A stretch of 64,000 nucleotides of DNA from the NCBI RefSeq assembly GCF_000340965.1, contig NZ_ANAY01000016.1, forward strand, positions 62,001 through 126,000, read 5' to 3'. The stretch comes from Nocardiopsis kunsanensis DSM 44524 (GTDB lineage Bacteria; Actinomycetota; Actinomycetes; Streptosporangiales; Streptosporangiaceae). Numbering within the stretch: position 1 is the stretch's first letter; every line of letters begins with the position of its first letter. Positions 44,674 to 52,400 of the stretch are shown piece by piece. The notes under the pieces were generated by a model. The model did not search any database. It was not told the origin of the DNA and saw only the letters and a program-made list of their open reading frames with translations. The position numbers were made by a program, and so were the translations under genes.

Positions 44674-46722
44674 CTACCGCTCCGGCGCCGAATCGATCAC
44701 CGGAAGCTGAACAGCGAGCAGCGTGACGTCGTCGTCCTGCTCATACCCTTCGAGCATGCTCTCCACAAGGTACTCCAGCATCTGCTGTGGGTCGCCCACG
44801 ACCTCCGGCGGCGCCTCCGAGGCCACGTGGACGAGCTCGTCCAACCCGGCATCGGCGGAGCGTTTGCGGTTCTCGACCAGTCCATCGGAGTACAGGGCCA
44901 CGGTGTTACCGGGTTGCACGAAGAATTTGTGGTGGCCTCGCTCCGAGCTGATCCCCAGCGGTGTGTCGGGAACGGTCTCCAGCAAAGAAGGGCCCGCATT
45001 GCCGACCAGCAACGGCGGCAGGTGGCCGGCGTTGCTGAGGTCGAGCTGACCCGTCACCGGGTCGAGCACGAAGTAGACCAGTGTTGTCACCTGGTCCATT
45101 CCCTCTGTGGCCTCGAACATGCGGTCCAACCCGGTCAGCACGTCCGCTGGTTCGGGCATGGAGAAGGCCAGGGCGCGCAGGGCGTTGCGGATCCGGCTCA
45201 TCCCGGCGGCCGCCGGGATGCCCTTGCCCATGACGTCGCCGAGGACCCCGGCGACACGTCCGTCCGGCAGGGGGAAGGCGTCGTACCAGTCACCGCCCAC
45301 CTGCACGTGTTGGGAACCGGACCGGTAGAAGGCGGTCAGGTTGACGCCCTCCACCTCGGGGAGCTCCTCGGGCAGCAGGCTGCGTTGGAGCTCCTCGGCG
45401 GTCCCGTGCTCGCGTTCGTAGAGCATGGCCCGGCCGATCGCGAGGGCGCACTGGCCGGCCAGGGCCTCCAGGAAGACACGTTCCTCCTCACCGATCTCCC
45501 GCGGGTCGGTGAAGGCGAAACGCAGGGCACCGATGGCGCGCCCGCCGACCATCATCGGCAGGGCGGCCCAGGCGCGTTCGGGGGTGGAGCCGACCAGTTC
45601 CTCCACCTCGGGGGCCTCCCCCAGGAGCGCACGCAGGTCGGCCGGGCAGTCCACCAGTACCGCGTGCCCCCGGGCGACCGCGTGGGCGGCCACGTCGGGG
45701 TGGTGGAGGGGGAACGTGCGCCGGGGCAGGTCGTGGCCCTGTCCGGCGGCCATGACCCGCAGACCGGAGTGGTCGCGGTCCAGCAGGACCACGGAGGTGT
45801 GGTGTGCGCCCACACCGGAACGGCCGATGTCGCTCATGGCGTGTACGACCTCGTCGGCGGTCAGTGCCTCGGCCAGGTCGGAGGTGGCCTTCTGCAGACG
45901 GGCCGTACGCATCGCGGCCTCGCTCAACTGCTGGTTGAGGCGTTGGCGCAGTTCGAGGGCCTCGCGCTCGGTGGTGATGTCGACGAGGGTTCCGACCCAT
46001 TCGGCGGTCTCGGGGCCGTCCATGATCGGGTGGGCCCGGGCCCGGAAGTGGTCGTAGCCGCCCGAGCGGGTACGCAGGCGGAACATGGCGTCGAACGGGG
46101 TCACGTCGAGGACGGCGTCGCCCCATGCGCGTTCGACCCGTGAGCGGTCGTCGGGGTGGAGGGCGTCGAGCCAGCCGTGCCCCATGAAGGCCTCGGGTGC
46201 CTGGCCGGTGATGGCCCGCCACTTGGGGCAGTCCTCACGGAACTCCCCTCCCGGGCCTGCGGTCCACACGATCTGGTTACCGGCTTCGAGCAAGGCACGC
46301 AGGCGCTGCTCCTCGCGGCCGACACCGTCGTGGTTGCGTGCCGCGAGGAGGGCGACGTGGTGGTCGCCGGAGGCGGGGTCGGTGACGGGGAACCAGGTCA
46401 GTTCCCACACCTGGTCCTCACCGGTGTGGTGGCGATCGCGCACCGCCTGGCCGCTCTCGCGTACCGAGGCCAGGGACTCACGGTAGGCAGCGGCGCGGCC
46501 GGTTTCCCCGTCCTCCTCGAGCAGGGTGCCGGGCTCCCGGCCCAGGCACTGGGCAGGCGTGCGCCCCAGCAGTCCGGCCATGCGCTTGTTGATGGTGCCG
46601 AACATGTCGTCCGGGCCGAGGAGCGCGAAACCGATGGGGGAATCCGTCAACAGGGACGTCACCGCATCGGGAAGTTCCGCCTGGTCGATCCGCGGTGGCG
46701 GAATCGATGTCTCGGCGCTCAC
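44674..46722 (-). CDS. PAS-PAS-GAF-SpoIIE (PP2C) phosphatase
   Basis: A 682-residue signalling protein. Two PAS domains (LTDSPIGFALLGPDDMFGTI; WRAITGQAPEAFMGHGWLDA) are followed by a GAF domain and a C-terminal SpoIIE/PP2C phosphatase (VGGDWYDAFPLPDGR, GDVMGKGIPAAAGMSRIR, DGLVENR). Such proteins dephosphorylate anti-anti-sigma factors in partner-switching control of stress sigma factors. No antagonist gene is adjacent. GTG start at 46722 is supported by GGAGGTG upstream. Confidence 0.86.
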   Translation of the reverse strand: MSAETSIPPPRIDQAELPDAVTSLLTDSPIGFALLGPDDMFGTINKRMAGLLGRTPAQCLGREPGTLLEEDGETGRAAAYRESLASVRESGQAVRDRHHTGEDQVWELTWFPVTDPASGDHHVALLAARNHDGVGREEQRLRALLEAGNQIVWTAGPGGEFREDCPKWRAITGQAPEAFMGHGWLDALHPDDRSRVERAWGDAVLDVTPFDAMFRLRTRSGGYDHFRARAHPIMDGPETAEWVGTLVDITTEREALELRQRLNQQLSEAAMRTARLQKATSDLAEALTADEVVHAMSDIGRSGVGAHHTSVVLLDRDHSGLRVMAAGQGHDLPRRTFPLHHPDVAAHAVARGHAVLVDCPADLRALLGEAPEVEELVGSTPERAWAALPMMVGGRAIGALRFAFTDPREIGEEERVFLEALAGQCALAIGRAMLYEREHGTAEELQRSLLPEELPEVEGVNLTAFYRSGSQHVQVGGDWYDAFPLPDGRVAGVLGDVMGKGIPAAAGMSRIRNALRALAFSMPEPADVLTGLDRMFEATEGMDQVTTLVYFVLDPVTGQLDLSNAGHLPPLLVGNAGPSLLETVPDTPLGISSERGHHKFFVQPGNTVALYSDGLVENRKRSADAGLDELVHVASEAPPEVVGDPQQMLEYLVESMLEGYEQDDDVTLLAVQLPVIDSAPER

Positions 46723-47295
46723 TTACTCGACACCTCCGGAACCCTTGGATTCCCCAACGGTGTTTCGTGGGGGTTTCTGTCTGGACCGCGTGGCCCCTGT
46801 CGGTCTGGGGGCGTCCACGACCGATGTCGTGGAAGGCGCGGAACCGAAGTGCGCTCGGGGGGTTCCACGACCTTCGGGAGTCACGCTCCATGACTCCTCT
46901 CGGCCGCTGTCACGGCACAAGCATAAGACACACGGATCCTCACGCAACGGCCGTCGCCGCCCCGACAGGACCACGAAGGCGGAACGTAAAGGGTAAACCA
47001 CCGAACGGTCTGATGGTGGTGACGGGCTCGTTCCGGGACCGTGTGTTCTCCTGCGCTTTCCCGCTCCCCACACTCCGTCGGACTTTGTGACGAACACTCC
47101 GAAACTGATCCGTTATATGCCCGAATTGCCCATTCTGCATCGCTGACCTGCGAGGACGGGGAGCACCGGGTAAACCTCCGGTGTCCGAGGTTTTATCAGG
47201 CACGAGCGGCATCGGGGGTTGACAGTCGTTCGAGAACAAGTGAAATGGGTGAAGGTCACCGTCCAGACCATCTTCAGCTAGGGGTGTGAGCGAGA
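46723..47295. other. 573-bp non-coding interval
   Basis: Between the divergent phosphatase gene and the small gene at 47296 there is no supportable coding region. The right half has lower GC than the surroundings, a hairpin (47172-47193) and a TTGACA at 47219-47224 that could be a -35 element. Confidence 0.45.
47172..47193 (+). terminator. Hairpin followed by T-run in intergenic region
   Basis: AAACCTC / GAGGTTT arms with an 8-nt loop, followed by TTTTA. It looks like an intrinsic terminator with a U tract, unusual in this genome, but no gene precedes it on the plus strand. It might end a small RNA. Confidence 0.35.
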
Positions 47296-47568
47296 ATGCT
47301 CCAGACCTTCCCGGTCCAGGATCTGAGCCGGATCTCAGCACGGCTCCACGACGAGTACAGCGCGCTGCCCCACCGACGGGTGGAGCGCTGCGTCAGCGAC
47401 GCCTGGAAATGCGCCGAACACCTGGGGATCGCGGTCACCCCGCACCTGGTGGAACGAGTGGCGCGCGAGCACCTGGAAGCCATGGTGACCCCCTCGCAGC
47501 CGGACCGGGACGCACCGTCGGCCGACACCCTGCTCACCGGCCCCCACACGGTCCCGGGGCCGCACTGA
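47296..47568 (+). CDS. Small three-helix-bundle-like protein
   Basis: A 90-residue protein whose core (LSRISARLHDEYSALPHRRVERCVSDAWKCAEHLG then VERVAREHLEAM) reads as three helices, similar to actinobacterial three-helix-bundle dimerisation domain proteins. The tail is Pro/Thr-rich. Function unknown. ATG at 47296, with GTGAGCGAGA upstream. Confidence 0.55.
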   Translation: MLQTFPVQDLSRISARLHDEYSALPHRRVERCVSDAWKCAEHLGIAVTPHLVERVAREHLEAMVTPSQPDRDAPSADTLLTGPHTVPGPH

Positions 47569-47708
47569 GACGACACCGGACACGAAGGGCACGCCGATCC
47601 ACCTCGGTCTGCGTGCCCTCGACCTGTGCCGGGACGGGTCACCGCCCGCGGCCGTCCACAGTTCCGGCCAGCGGCGACACCACATCGTAATCTCTGGCAT
47701 ACCCTCTG

Positions 47709-49379
47709 GTGGTGCCCTCCCCAACGCCTCCCTCACCCGCAGGCCCCGACCCCGTCCCCACCGCCGTCTTCGACGAAATGCTGCGTGCGGCCAGAACCCT
47801 GTTGGCCGTACGCCACCCGCTGGACGCCGAGATCGCTTTCAGCGAGATGCTCGGCAGCTGGTGGGGCGAGCGTCTACCCGGCGTGGACGTCGAACGCCTT
47901 CTCGGCGAGGGCCTCATCACACGTGCCACCGCCTCCGCCCACCCCGCCGGACTGGGGATCCTCGCTGCGGTGAGTGCGCTGGGCACCAGCGGGACCCAGC
48001 GCGCCCTGGCCGAACAGGGGGTCATCGCACTGCGCGACCGGGGTCTGACCGTGCCCCGGTGGGCCACCCAGCTGGGATGGGTGAGGCCGCTGTCGGCCCA
48101 CGTCAACGGTGACCGGTTCGGCGACATCGACGAGGTGGTCCTGGTCTTCGGCCGGGAGAGCGGGCCGGGCAGCGCCTCCTCCGAGGCCGAGCACGCGCTG
48201 ATCCTGGTCCAGGACCACAACGGTGGTGGAGTGCTGCGGGACGCCTGGATCACCACGAAGGTCGAGACCCTGCTCGAGAAGTGCCGCGAGCGTGCCCGGT
48301 CCGACGGCTTCGCCCGGTTCGAGGACCTTGATCCGGCCGCCGCCCGCGCCGTGTTGGAGCGGGCCCTGCGCCGCACCGAGCAGGTGGTCTCCGGTGCCGA
48401 CCGTTCGGAAGCCCCGGTCCCCCAGGCCGTGGGGTTGACCGCCTCGGACCTGACCGGGGGCTCGCTGGCCACCCACTTCGCCCTGGCCAACTCACGGGTG
48501 CGACACCTGCCCGAGCCCTCCCGGGAGGCGCCTCCGCCCGTTCCGGTCTGGCGGCGCGACCGGCGCGCCATGCTGGCTGCCAGGTTCCTGGCCTCCGACG
48601 AGGCGGCCGAGCTGTCCGACTCCTACGCCGCGAGCCGCTGCACCGACCACATCATCACCCACGGGTGCGACATCGACAGCGGACGGCCCCTCCGGGTGAG
48701 CCCGCGCAAGGTCGAGTCCTTCCTGTTGCACTGGCTGCCCGGACGGGTGGTACTTCTGCCCGAGGAACAGGAGGCCATGCCGCACGTACTGGCCGCGTGG
48801 GTGCGGTGGGCCGGCTCGCGCGACGGGCTGCCGGAGGTCGCGGTCGCCGCGACCCTCGACGCGGTGTGGGACTCCACCGCCGCTTTCGCCCGCACCTACC
48901 GGGACCCGGCCCGGCCGTTGGGCCTGCGTCAGGAAGCGGTGCGCCGGCTGCTGCCCGACGGCGACTTCGCGGCGCTGGCCCGGCGCATGTTCGCGTTCCC
49001 GCTCATGGCCAGCGAGATCGTGGCCTGGGCCCCGGATGAGTTCGACCTCGACACCTCGCAGGGACGCCGCGCCCTGTTGCGGCTGGACCACTTCGGCGAG
49101 TACGACGCCACGACCCCGCACAACGGCCGCCATTCCAGCGGGCGGGACCATTGGTACCGGCCGGTGACCGGACACGATCCCGTCCGCGAGCGCGAGCTGG
49201 ACCGGCTCGAACGGTTGGCGGTGCGGCTCTGGCACGGGCGGCCTCCCAACCTGTGGGCGGCCGCCCGCCGCCTGCTCGACCGGGGGCTGGCCCGTACCAC
49301 CGTGCTCCGGGAGTTGGACGAAGTACTCGGGGCGGCCACGAGCGAGAGCGAGCTACGGCGCAGGCTGGACTCCCTCTGA
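47709..49379 (+). CDS. Hypothetical 556-residue protein
   Basis: I do not recognise the family. The protein is soluble, mixed alpha/beta. A conserved-looking part is AEHALILVQDHNGGGVLRDAWITTKV (acidic and His-containing), another is HIITHGCDID, and the C-terminal 150 residues are helical. No signal peptide or membrane segment. Starts GTG 47709 or GTG 47712. Codon use and GC resemble the neighbours, so it is a genuine gene. Convergent with the tyrosine phosphatase gene. Confidence 0.7.
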   Translation: MVPSPTPPSPAGPDPVPTAVFDEMLRAARTLLAVRHPLDAEIAFSEMLGSWWGERLPGVDVERLLGEGLITRATASAHPAGLGILAAVSALGTSGTQRALAEQGVIALRDRGLTVPRWATQLGWVRPLSAHVNGDRFGDIDEVVLVFGRESGPGSASSEAEHALILVQDHNGGGVLRDAWITTKVETLLEKCRERARSDGFARFEDLDPAAARAVLERALRRTEQVVSGADRSEAPVPQAVGLTASDLTGGSLATHFALANSRVRHLPEPSREAPPPVPVWRRDRRAMLAARFLASDEAAELSDSYAASRCTDHIITHGCDIDSGRPLRVSPRKVESFLLHWLPGRVVLLPEEQEAMPHVLAAWVRWAGSRDGLPEVAVAATLDAVWDSTAAFARTYRDPARPLGLRQEAVRRLLPDGDFAALARRMFAFPLMASEIVAWAPDEFDLDTSQGRRALLRLDHFGEYDATTPHNGRHSSGRDHWYRPVTGHDPVRERELDRLERLAVRLWHGRPPNLWAAARRLLDRGLARTTVLRELDEVLGAATSESELRRRLDSL

Positions 49380-49399
49380 CCGGCAGCGTGGCCGGGGTC

Positions 49400-50191
49400 T
49401 CACACCAGCATGCGCTCGCGCAGGGCCTCCAGGGTCGTCCCGCTCACACGCAGCCCCTCGGTCACGTAGGCGTCGAAGGAACCGTAAGCAGCATCGACCT
49501 GTTCGAAGGCGATGTTCAGGTACTCGGCACGCACCCGTGTCATGGGAACGACGTCCTCCCATTCCAGCCCGCTGTGGTCCGACAGCAGCCGCATCCACTT
49601 CTCGGTGTTGGCCTGGCGGGTGTTGCTCTCCATGTAGTCACCGATGACGGCCCGGCGTTCCACACCCAGCAGCGTGAGCAGCAGTGCCGCGCCCCACCCG
49701 GTGCGGTCCTTGCCGGCGCTGCAGTGGAAGACCAGTGACGTGGGACCCTTGGCCGCGCGCTCGACCAGGTCGCGGTAGCCGTCCAGGGCCTCGGTGTCGT
49801 TGACGAGGTCACGGTAGACCTCGTCCATGAACCGTGTGGCGCCCCCGTTGCCGAACATGGCCTGTGCGGCCTCCGGGTCGGTGAGGGTCCGGGAGAAGTT
49901 GGCTCCGGCCTTCTCCGGGTCCTGGACGCTCACGACTGCGTACTCGGCGCCCTCGGGCACGATGTCGGGCAGGTTCTCGCGTTCGTGGGAGGTGCGCAGG
50001 TCGAGCAACTGGCGGATGCCCAGCCCGTTGAAGGTGGACAGGTCCTCAGCAGAGATCGAGTGCAGGGCGTCGGAGCGGAACAGCAGTCCCGGGCGGACGG
50101 TGCGCCCGCTCTCGGTCCGGTGACCGCCGAGGTCTCGGAAGTTCGGGGCGCTGGGGAGGAGGAAACCGTCTCTGTTCACGGGCAAGACCAT
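49400..50191 (-). CDS. Protein tyrosine phosphatase, MptpB-like
   Basis: A 263-residue phosphatase with the CX5R signature HCSAGKDRTG (Cys157, Arg163) and N-terminal PNFRDLGGHRT typical of the PtpB/Y_phosphatase3 family. It would dephosphorylate phosphotyrosine, phosphoserine or phosphoinositides. No secretion signal is visible. It precedes the nucleotidyltransferase end by 47 bp on the same strand. Confidence 0.85.
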   Translation of the reverse strand: MVLPVNRDGFLLPSAPNFRDLGGHRTESGRTVRPGLLFRSDALHSISAEDLSTFNGLGIRQLLDLRTSHERENLPDIVPEGAEYAVVSVQDPEKAGANFSRTLTDPEAAQAMFGNGGATRFMDEVYRDLVNDTEALDGYRDLVERAAKGPTSLVFHCSAGKDRTGWGAALLLTLLGVERRAVIGDYMESNTRQANTEKWMRLLSDHSGLEWEDVVPMTRVRAEYLNIAFEQVDAAYGSFDAYVTEGLRVSGTTLEALRERMLV

Positions 50192-50238
50192 ATCCGTCCC
50201 CCGTCACCGGGTCACGGGGGAACGGAACGCTGCCGGGA

Positions 50239-50973
50239 TCATCCCTGCTCACGGAGGGCGGAGATCTCCCCGCCCGCCTCCTTGACGTCCTTGGCGGTGT
50301 CCACGCCCCGCCAGAAACCGTCGATACGGTAAGCGGTGAGCTCGCCCTTCTCCGCCAGGTCCGGGAAGGTCGAGGACTCGTGGTCGCCCTTGGTCGGCAG
50401 CAGCGGTGTGATGCCGGGCTCGAACAGGTACACGCCGGCGTTGATCCACACCGGTAGCAGCGGACTCTGGGTGAACCCCTCGATGCGGTCGTCGGCGTCG
50501 ACGTCGACGATGCCCCACGTGGTGCGGAACCGGGCCAGGGCCAGGGTGGCCAGGCCGCCCTTGGCCCGGTGGTGCTCGGTCAGCTCCGAGAGGGGGAACC
50601 AGGTGAGCACGTCGCCGTTGAGAGCGAAGTAGGGGGCGTTCTGGTCTCTCAGGCCGGTGGCCGCGTAGCGCAGGGCCCCGCCCCTTCCCAGCGGCTCGTC
50701 CTCGACCAGGAGGGAGATCTCGGGTCCGCCGGTACGGGCCGACAGGTGTTCGCGCAGCACCTCGGCCTTGTAACCGCAGGAGACCACGACCTGCTCCACA
50801 CCGTGGTCGGCGAGCCACTCGAGCTGGTAGTCGATGATCGGGCGCCCGGCCACCTCGACCATGGCCTTGGGGCGGGTGTCGGTGTAGGGACGCAAGCGGG
50901 TCGCCTGGCCCCCGGCAAGGATCAACGCCTGGGTGACCGGTGTCTGGGGGTTCGGGGATGTAGCGCTCGTCAT
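50239..50973 (-). CDS. Sugar-1-phosphate nucleotidyltransferase
   Basis: A 244-residue NTP_transferase protein. The N-terminal signature is ALILAGGQATRLRPYTDTRPKAM, with the sugar-binding ENGDVLTW-like segment (ALNGDVLTWFPL) and C-terminal GFWRGVDTAKDV. It makes an NDP-sugar from a sugar 1-phosphate; substrate not evident. Its start lies 10-20 bp from the left end of a TnpB element, which probably separates the gene from its original promoter. A tyrosine phosphatase gene follows. Confidence 0.85.
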   Translation of the reverse strand: MTSATSPNPQTPVTQALILAGGQATRLRPYTDTRPKAMVEVAGRPIIDYQLEWLADHGVEQVVVSCGYKAEVLREHLSARTGGPEISLLVEDEPLGRGGALRYAATGLRDQNAPYFALNGDVLTWFPLSELTEHHRAKGGLATLALARFRTTWGIVDVDADDRIEGFTQSPLLPVWINAGVYLFEPGITPLLPTKGDHESSTFPDLAEKGELTAYRIDGFWRGVDTAKDVKEAGGEISALREQG

Positions 50974-50992
50974 CTGATTGCTGGGCGTGGAG

Positions 50993-51012
50993 TCCCCCGC
51001 CTTCAGGCGGGG
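50993..51012. repeat. Left-end subterminal hairpin of TnpB element
   Basis: CCCCCGCCTTCAGGCGGGG folds with 7-8-bp arms around TTCA. Matching GCCTTCAGGC occurs at the right end. Confidence 0.7.
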
Positions 51013-51066
51013 AAGGAAACGCCCCTCTCCTTCCTGGTTAGGGCTGACAAGAACGTCGGATAGAAC

Positions 51067-52296
51067 GTGAGCATGGCCAGGTCGACGGCGAAGCGGGCGT
51101 TCAAGTACCGCTTCTACCCCACGGATGCGCAGGCAGCGGAGCTGTCGCGCACCTTCGGGTGTGTGCGCCTGGTCTACAACAGGGCTCTGGCCCACCGCAC
51201 GGCGGCATGGTTCACCGAACAGCGGCGGATCAACTACAACGAGGCTTCGGCCGCGCTCACCGCGTGGAAGAAGGACCCCGATCCCGCGTTCCTCAACGAG
51301 GTCTCCAGCGTTCCGCTCCAGCAAGGGTTGCGGCACCTGCAGACGGCGTTCCGCAACTTCTTCGACCAGCGGGCCGAGTACCCGCGGTTCAAGTCCCGGA
51401 AGAAGTCGAAGGCCTCGGCGGAGTACTCCCGGTCGGGGTTCGCCTACAGCGACGGGCAGATCACTCTGGCGAAGATGGCCGAGCCGTTGGACATCGTGTG
51501 GTCGCGGCCCCTGCCCGAAGGAGCCCAACCGTCGACGGTGACGGTGTCCCGGGACCGTGCGGACCGATGGCACGTGTCGATCCTGTGCGAGGACACCATT
51601 ACCCGCCTTCCGGCCTCGGACCAGGCGGTGGGGGTGGATACGGGCTTGACCTCGCTGGTGACCCTGTCCACCGGGGAGAAGGTCGCCAACCCGAAGCATG
51701 AGCGGCGTGACCGGGCCAAGCTGGCCAAGGCCCAACGGGAGCTCTCCCGCAAGGCCAAGGGCAGCGCGAACCGGGACAAGGCCCGTACCAAAGCCGCCCG
51801 CGTGTACGCCCGCATCGCCGACCGCAGGAAGGACTTCCTGCACGAGCTCTCGACCCGACTCGTCCGCGAGAACCAAGTGGTCGTGATCGAGGACCTGACC
51901 GTGCGCACCATGGTCAAGAACAGGAAACTCGCCCGCGCCATCTCGGATGCGGCCTGGACCCAGTTCCGGTCGATGCTGGAGTACAAGGCGGCCTGGTACG
52001 GGCGGGAGCTGGTCACCATCGACCGGTTCTTCCCCTTCTCCAAGCTGTGCTCGGCCTGCGGGACCCTTCAGGAGACGCTGGCGCTGGACGTGCGCGAGTG
52101 GACCTGTTCCTGTGGCGTTACCCATGACCGCGACGTGAACGCGGCGATCAACATCCGGGCCGCCGGGCTGGCGGCATCTGCCTGTGGAGCCGGTGTGAGA
52201 CCTCAACGGGAGCCCTCCCGGACGGGGCGGTCGGCGACAAAGCAGGAAGGCCACGGGGCGACCCGTGACGGGGCGCAAGCCCCGAACCACCGGTAG
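51067..52296 (+). CDS. tnpB: TnpB family RNA-guided nuclease
   Basis: A 409-residue TnpB. The RuvC residues are all present: D191 (GVDTGL), E275 (VIEDLTV) and D356 (HDRDVNAA). The zinc-ribbon has CSACG at 328-332 and a shortened CSCG at 347-350 (Cys-x-Cys instead of Cys-x2-Cys). The N-terminal helical region (KRAFKYRFYPT) is typical. TnpB is guided by an omega RNA made from the right end of the element and cuts at a TAM, promoting retention of the element. The start may also be ATG at 51073. Codon use matches the host. Confidence 0.9.
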   Translation: MSMARSTAKRAFKYRFYPTDAQAAELSRTFGCVRLVYNRALAHRTAAWFTEQRRINYNEASAALTAWKKDPDPAFLNEVSSVPLQQGLRHLQTAFRNFFDQRAEYPRFKSRKKSKASAEYSRSGFAYSDGQITLAKMAEPLDIVWSRPLPEGAQPSTVTVSRDRADRWHVSILCEDTITRLPASDQAVGVDTGLTSLVTLSTGEKVANPKHERRDRAKLAKAQRELSRKAKGSANRDKARTKAARVYARIADRRKDFLHELSTRLVRENQVVVIEDLTVRTMVKNRKLARAISDAAWTQFRSMLEYKAAWYGRELVTIDRFFPFSKLCSACGTLQETLALDVREWTCSCGVTHDRDVNAAINIRAAGLAASACGAGVRPQREPSRTGRSATKQEGHGATRDGAQAPNHR

Positions 52297-52302
52297 GTGG
52301 TT

Positions 52303-52340
52303 GGAATCCTCCGCCTTCAGGCGTGGGGAGGAGTCAAGGG
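52303..52340 (+). ncRNA. Probable omega RNA end / right-end hairpin
   Basis: Just after the tnpB stop, GCCTTCAGGC (52313-52322) flanked by CTCC and GGAG makes a stem-loop matching the left end. In characterised TnpB elements this region is the 3' scaffold of the omega RNA, and the guide is the adjacent host sequence, here probably starting near 52339. The RNA extends upstream into tnpB. Its exact ends are not visible. Confidence 0.5.
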
Positions 52341-52400
52341 GAGGACCATAGCACGCACGTCATACCGGCTCCTCGATGGGATTACCGCCGGTAACACCTA

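Larger units (their letters stand above)
50985..52340 (+). mobile_element. TnpB-only element (IS200/IS605- or IS607-type), ends inferred
   Basis: The unit comprises a left-end hairpin (50993-51012), tnpB, and a right-end hairpin (52311-52334). There is no TnpA transposase, so it is a non-autonomous element. The nearly identical stem-loops (GCCTTCAGGC cores) are the conserved subterminal structures. The exact ends are not determined. Confidence 0.7.
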
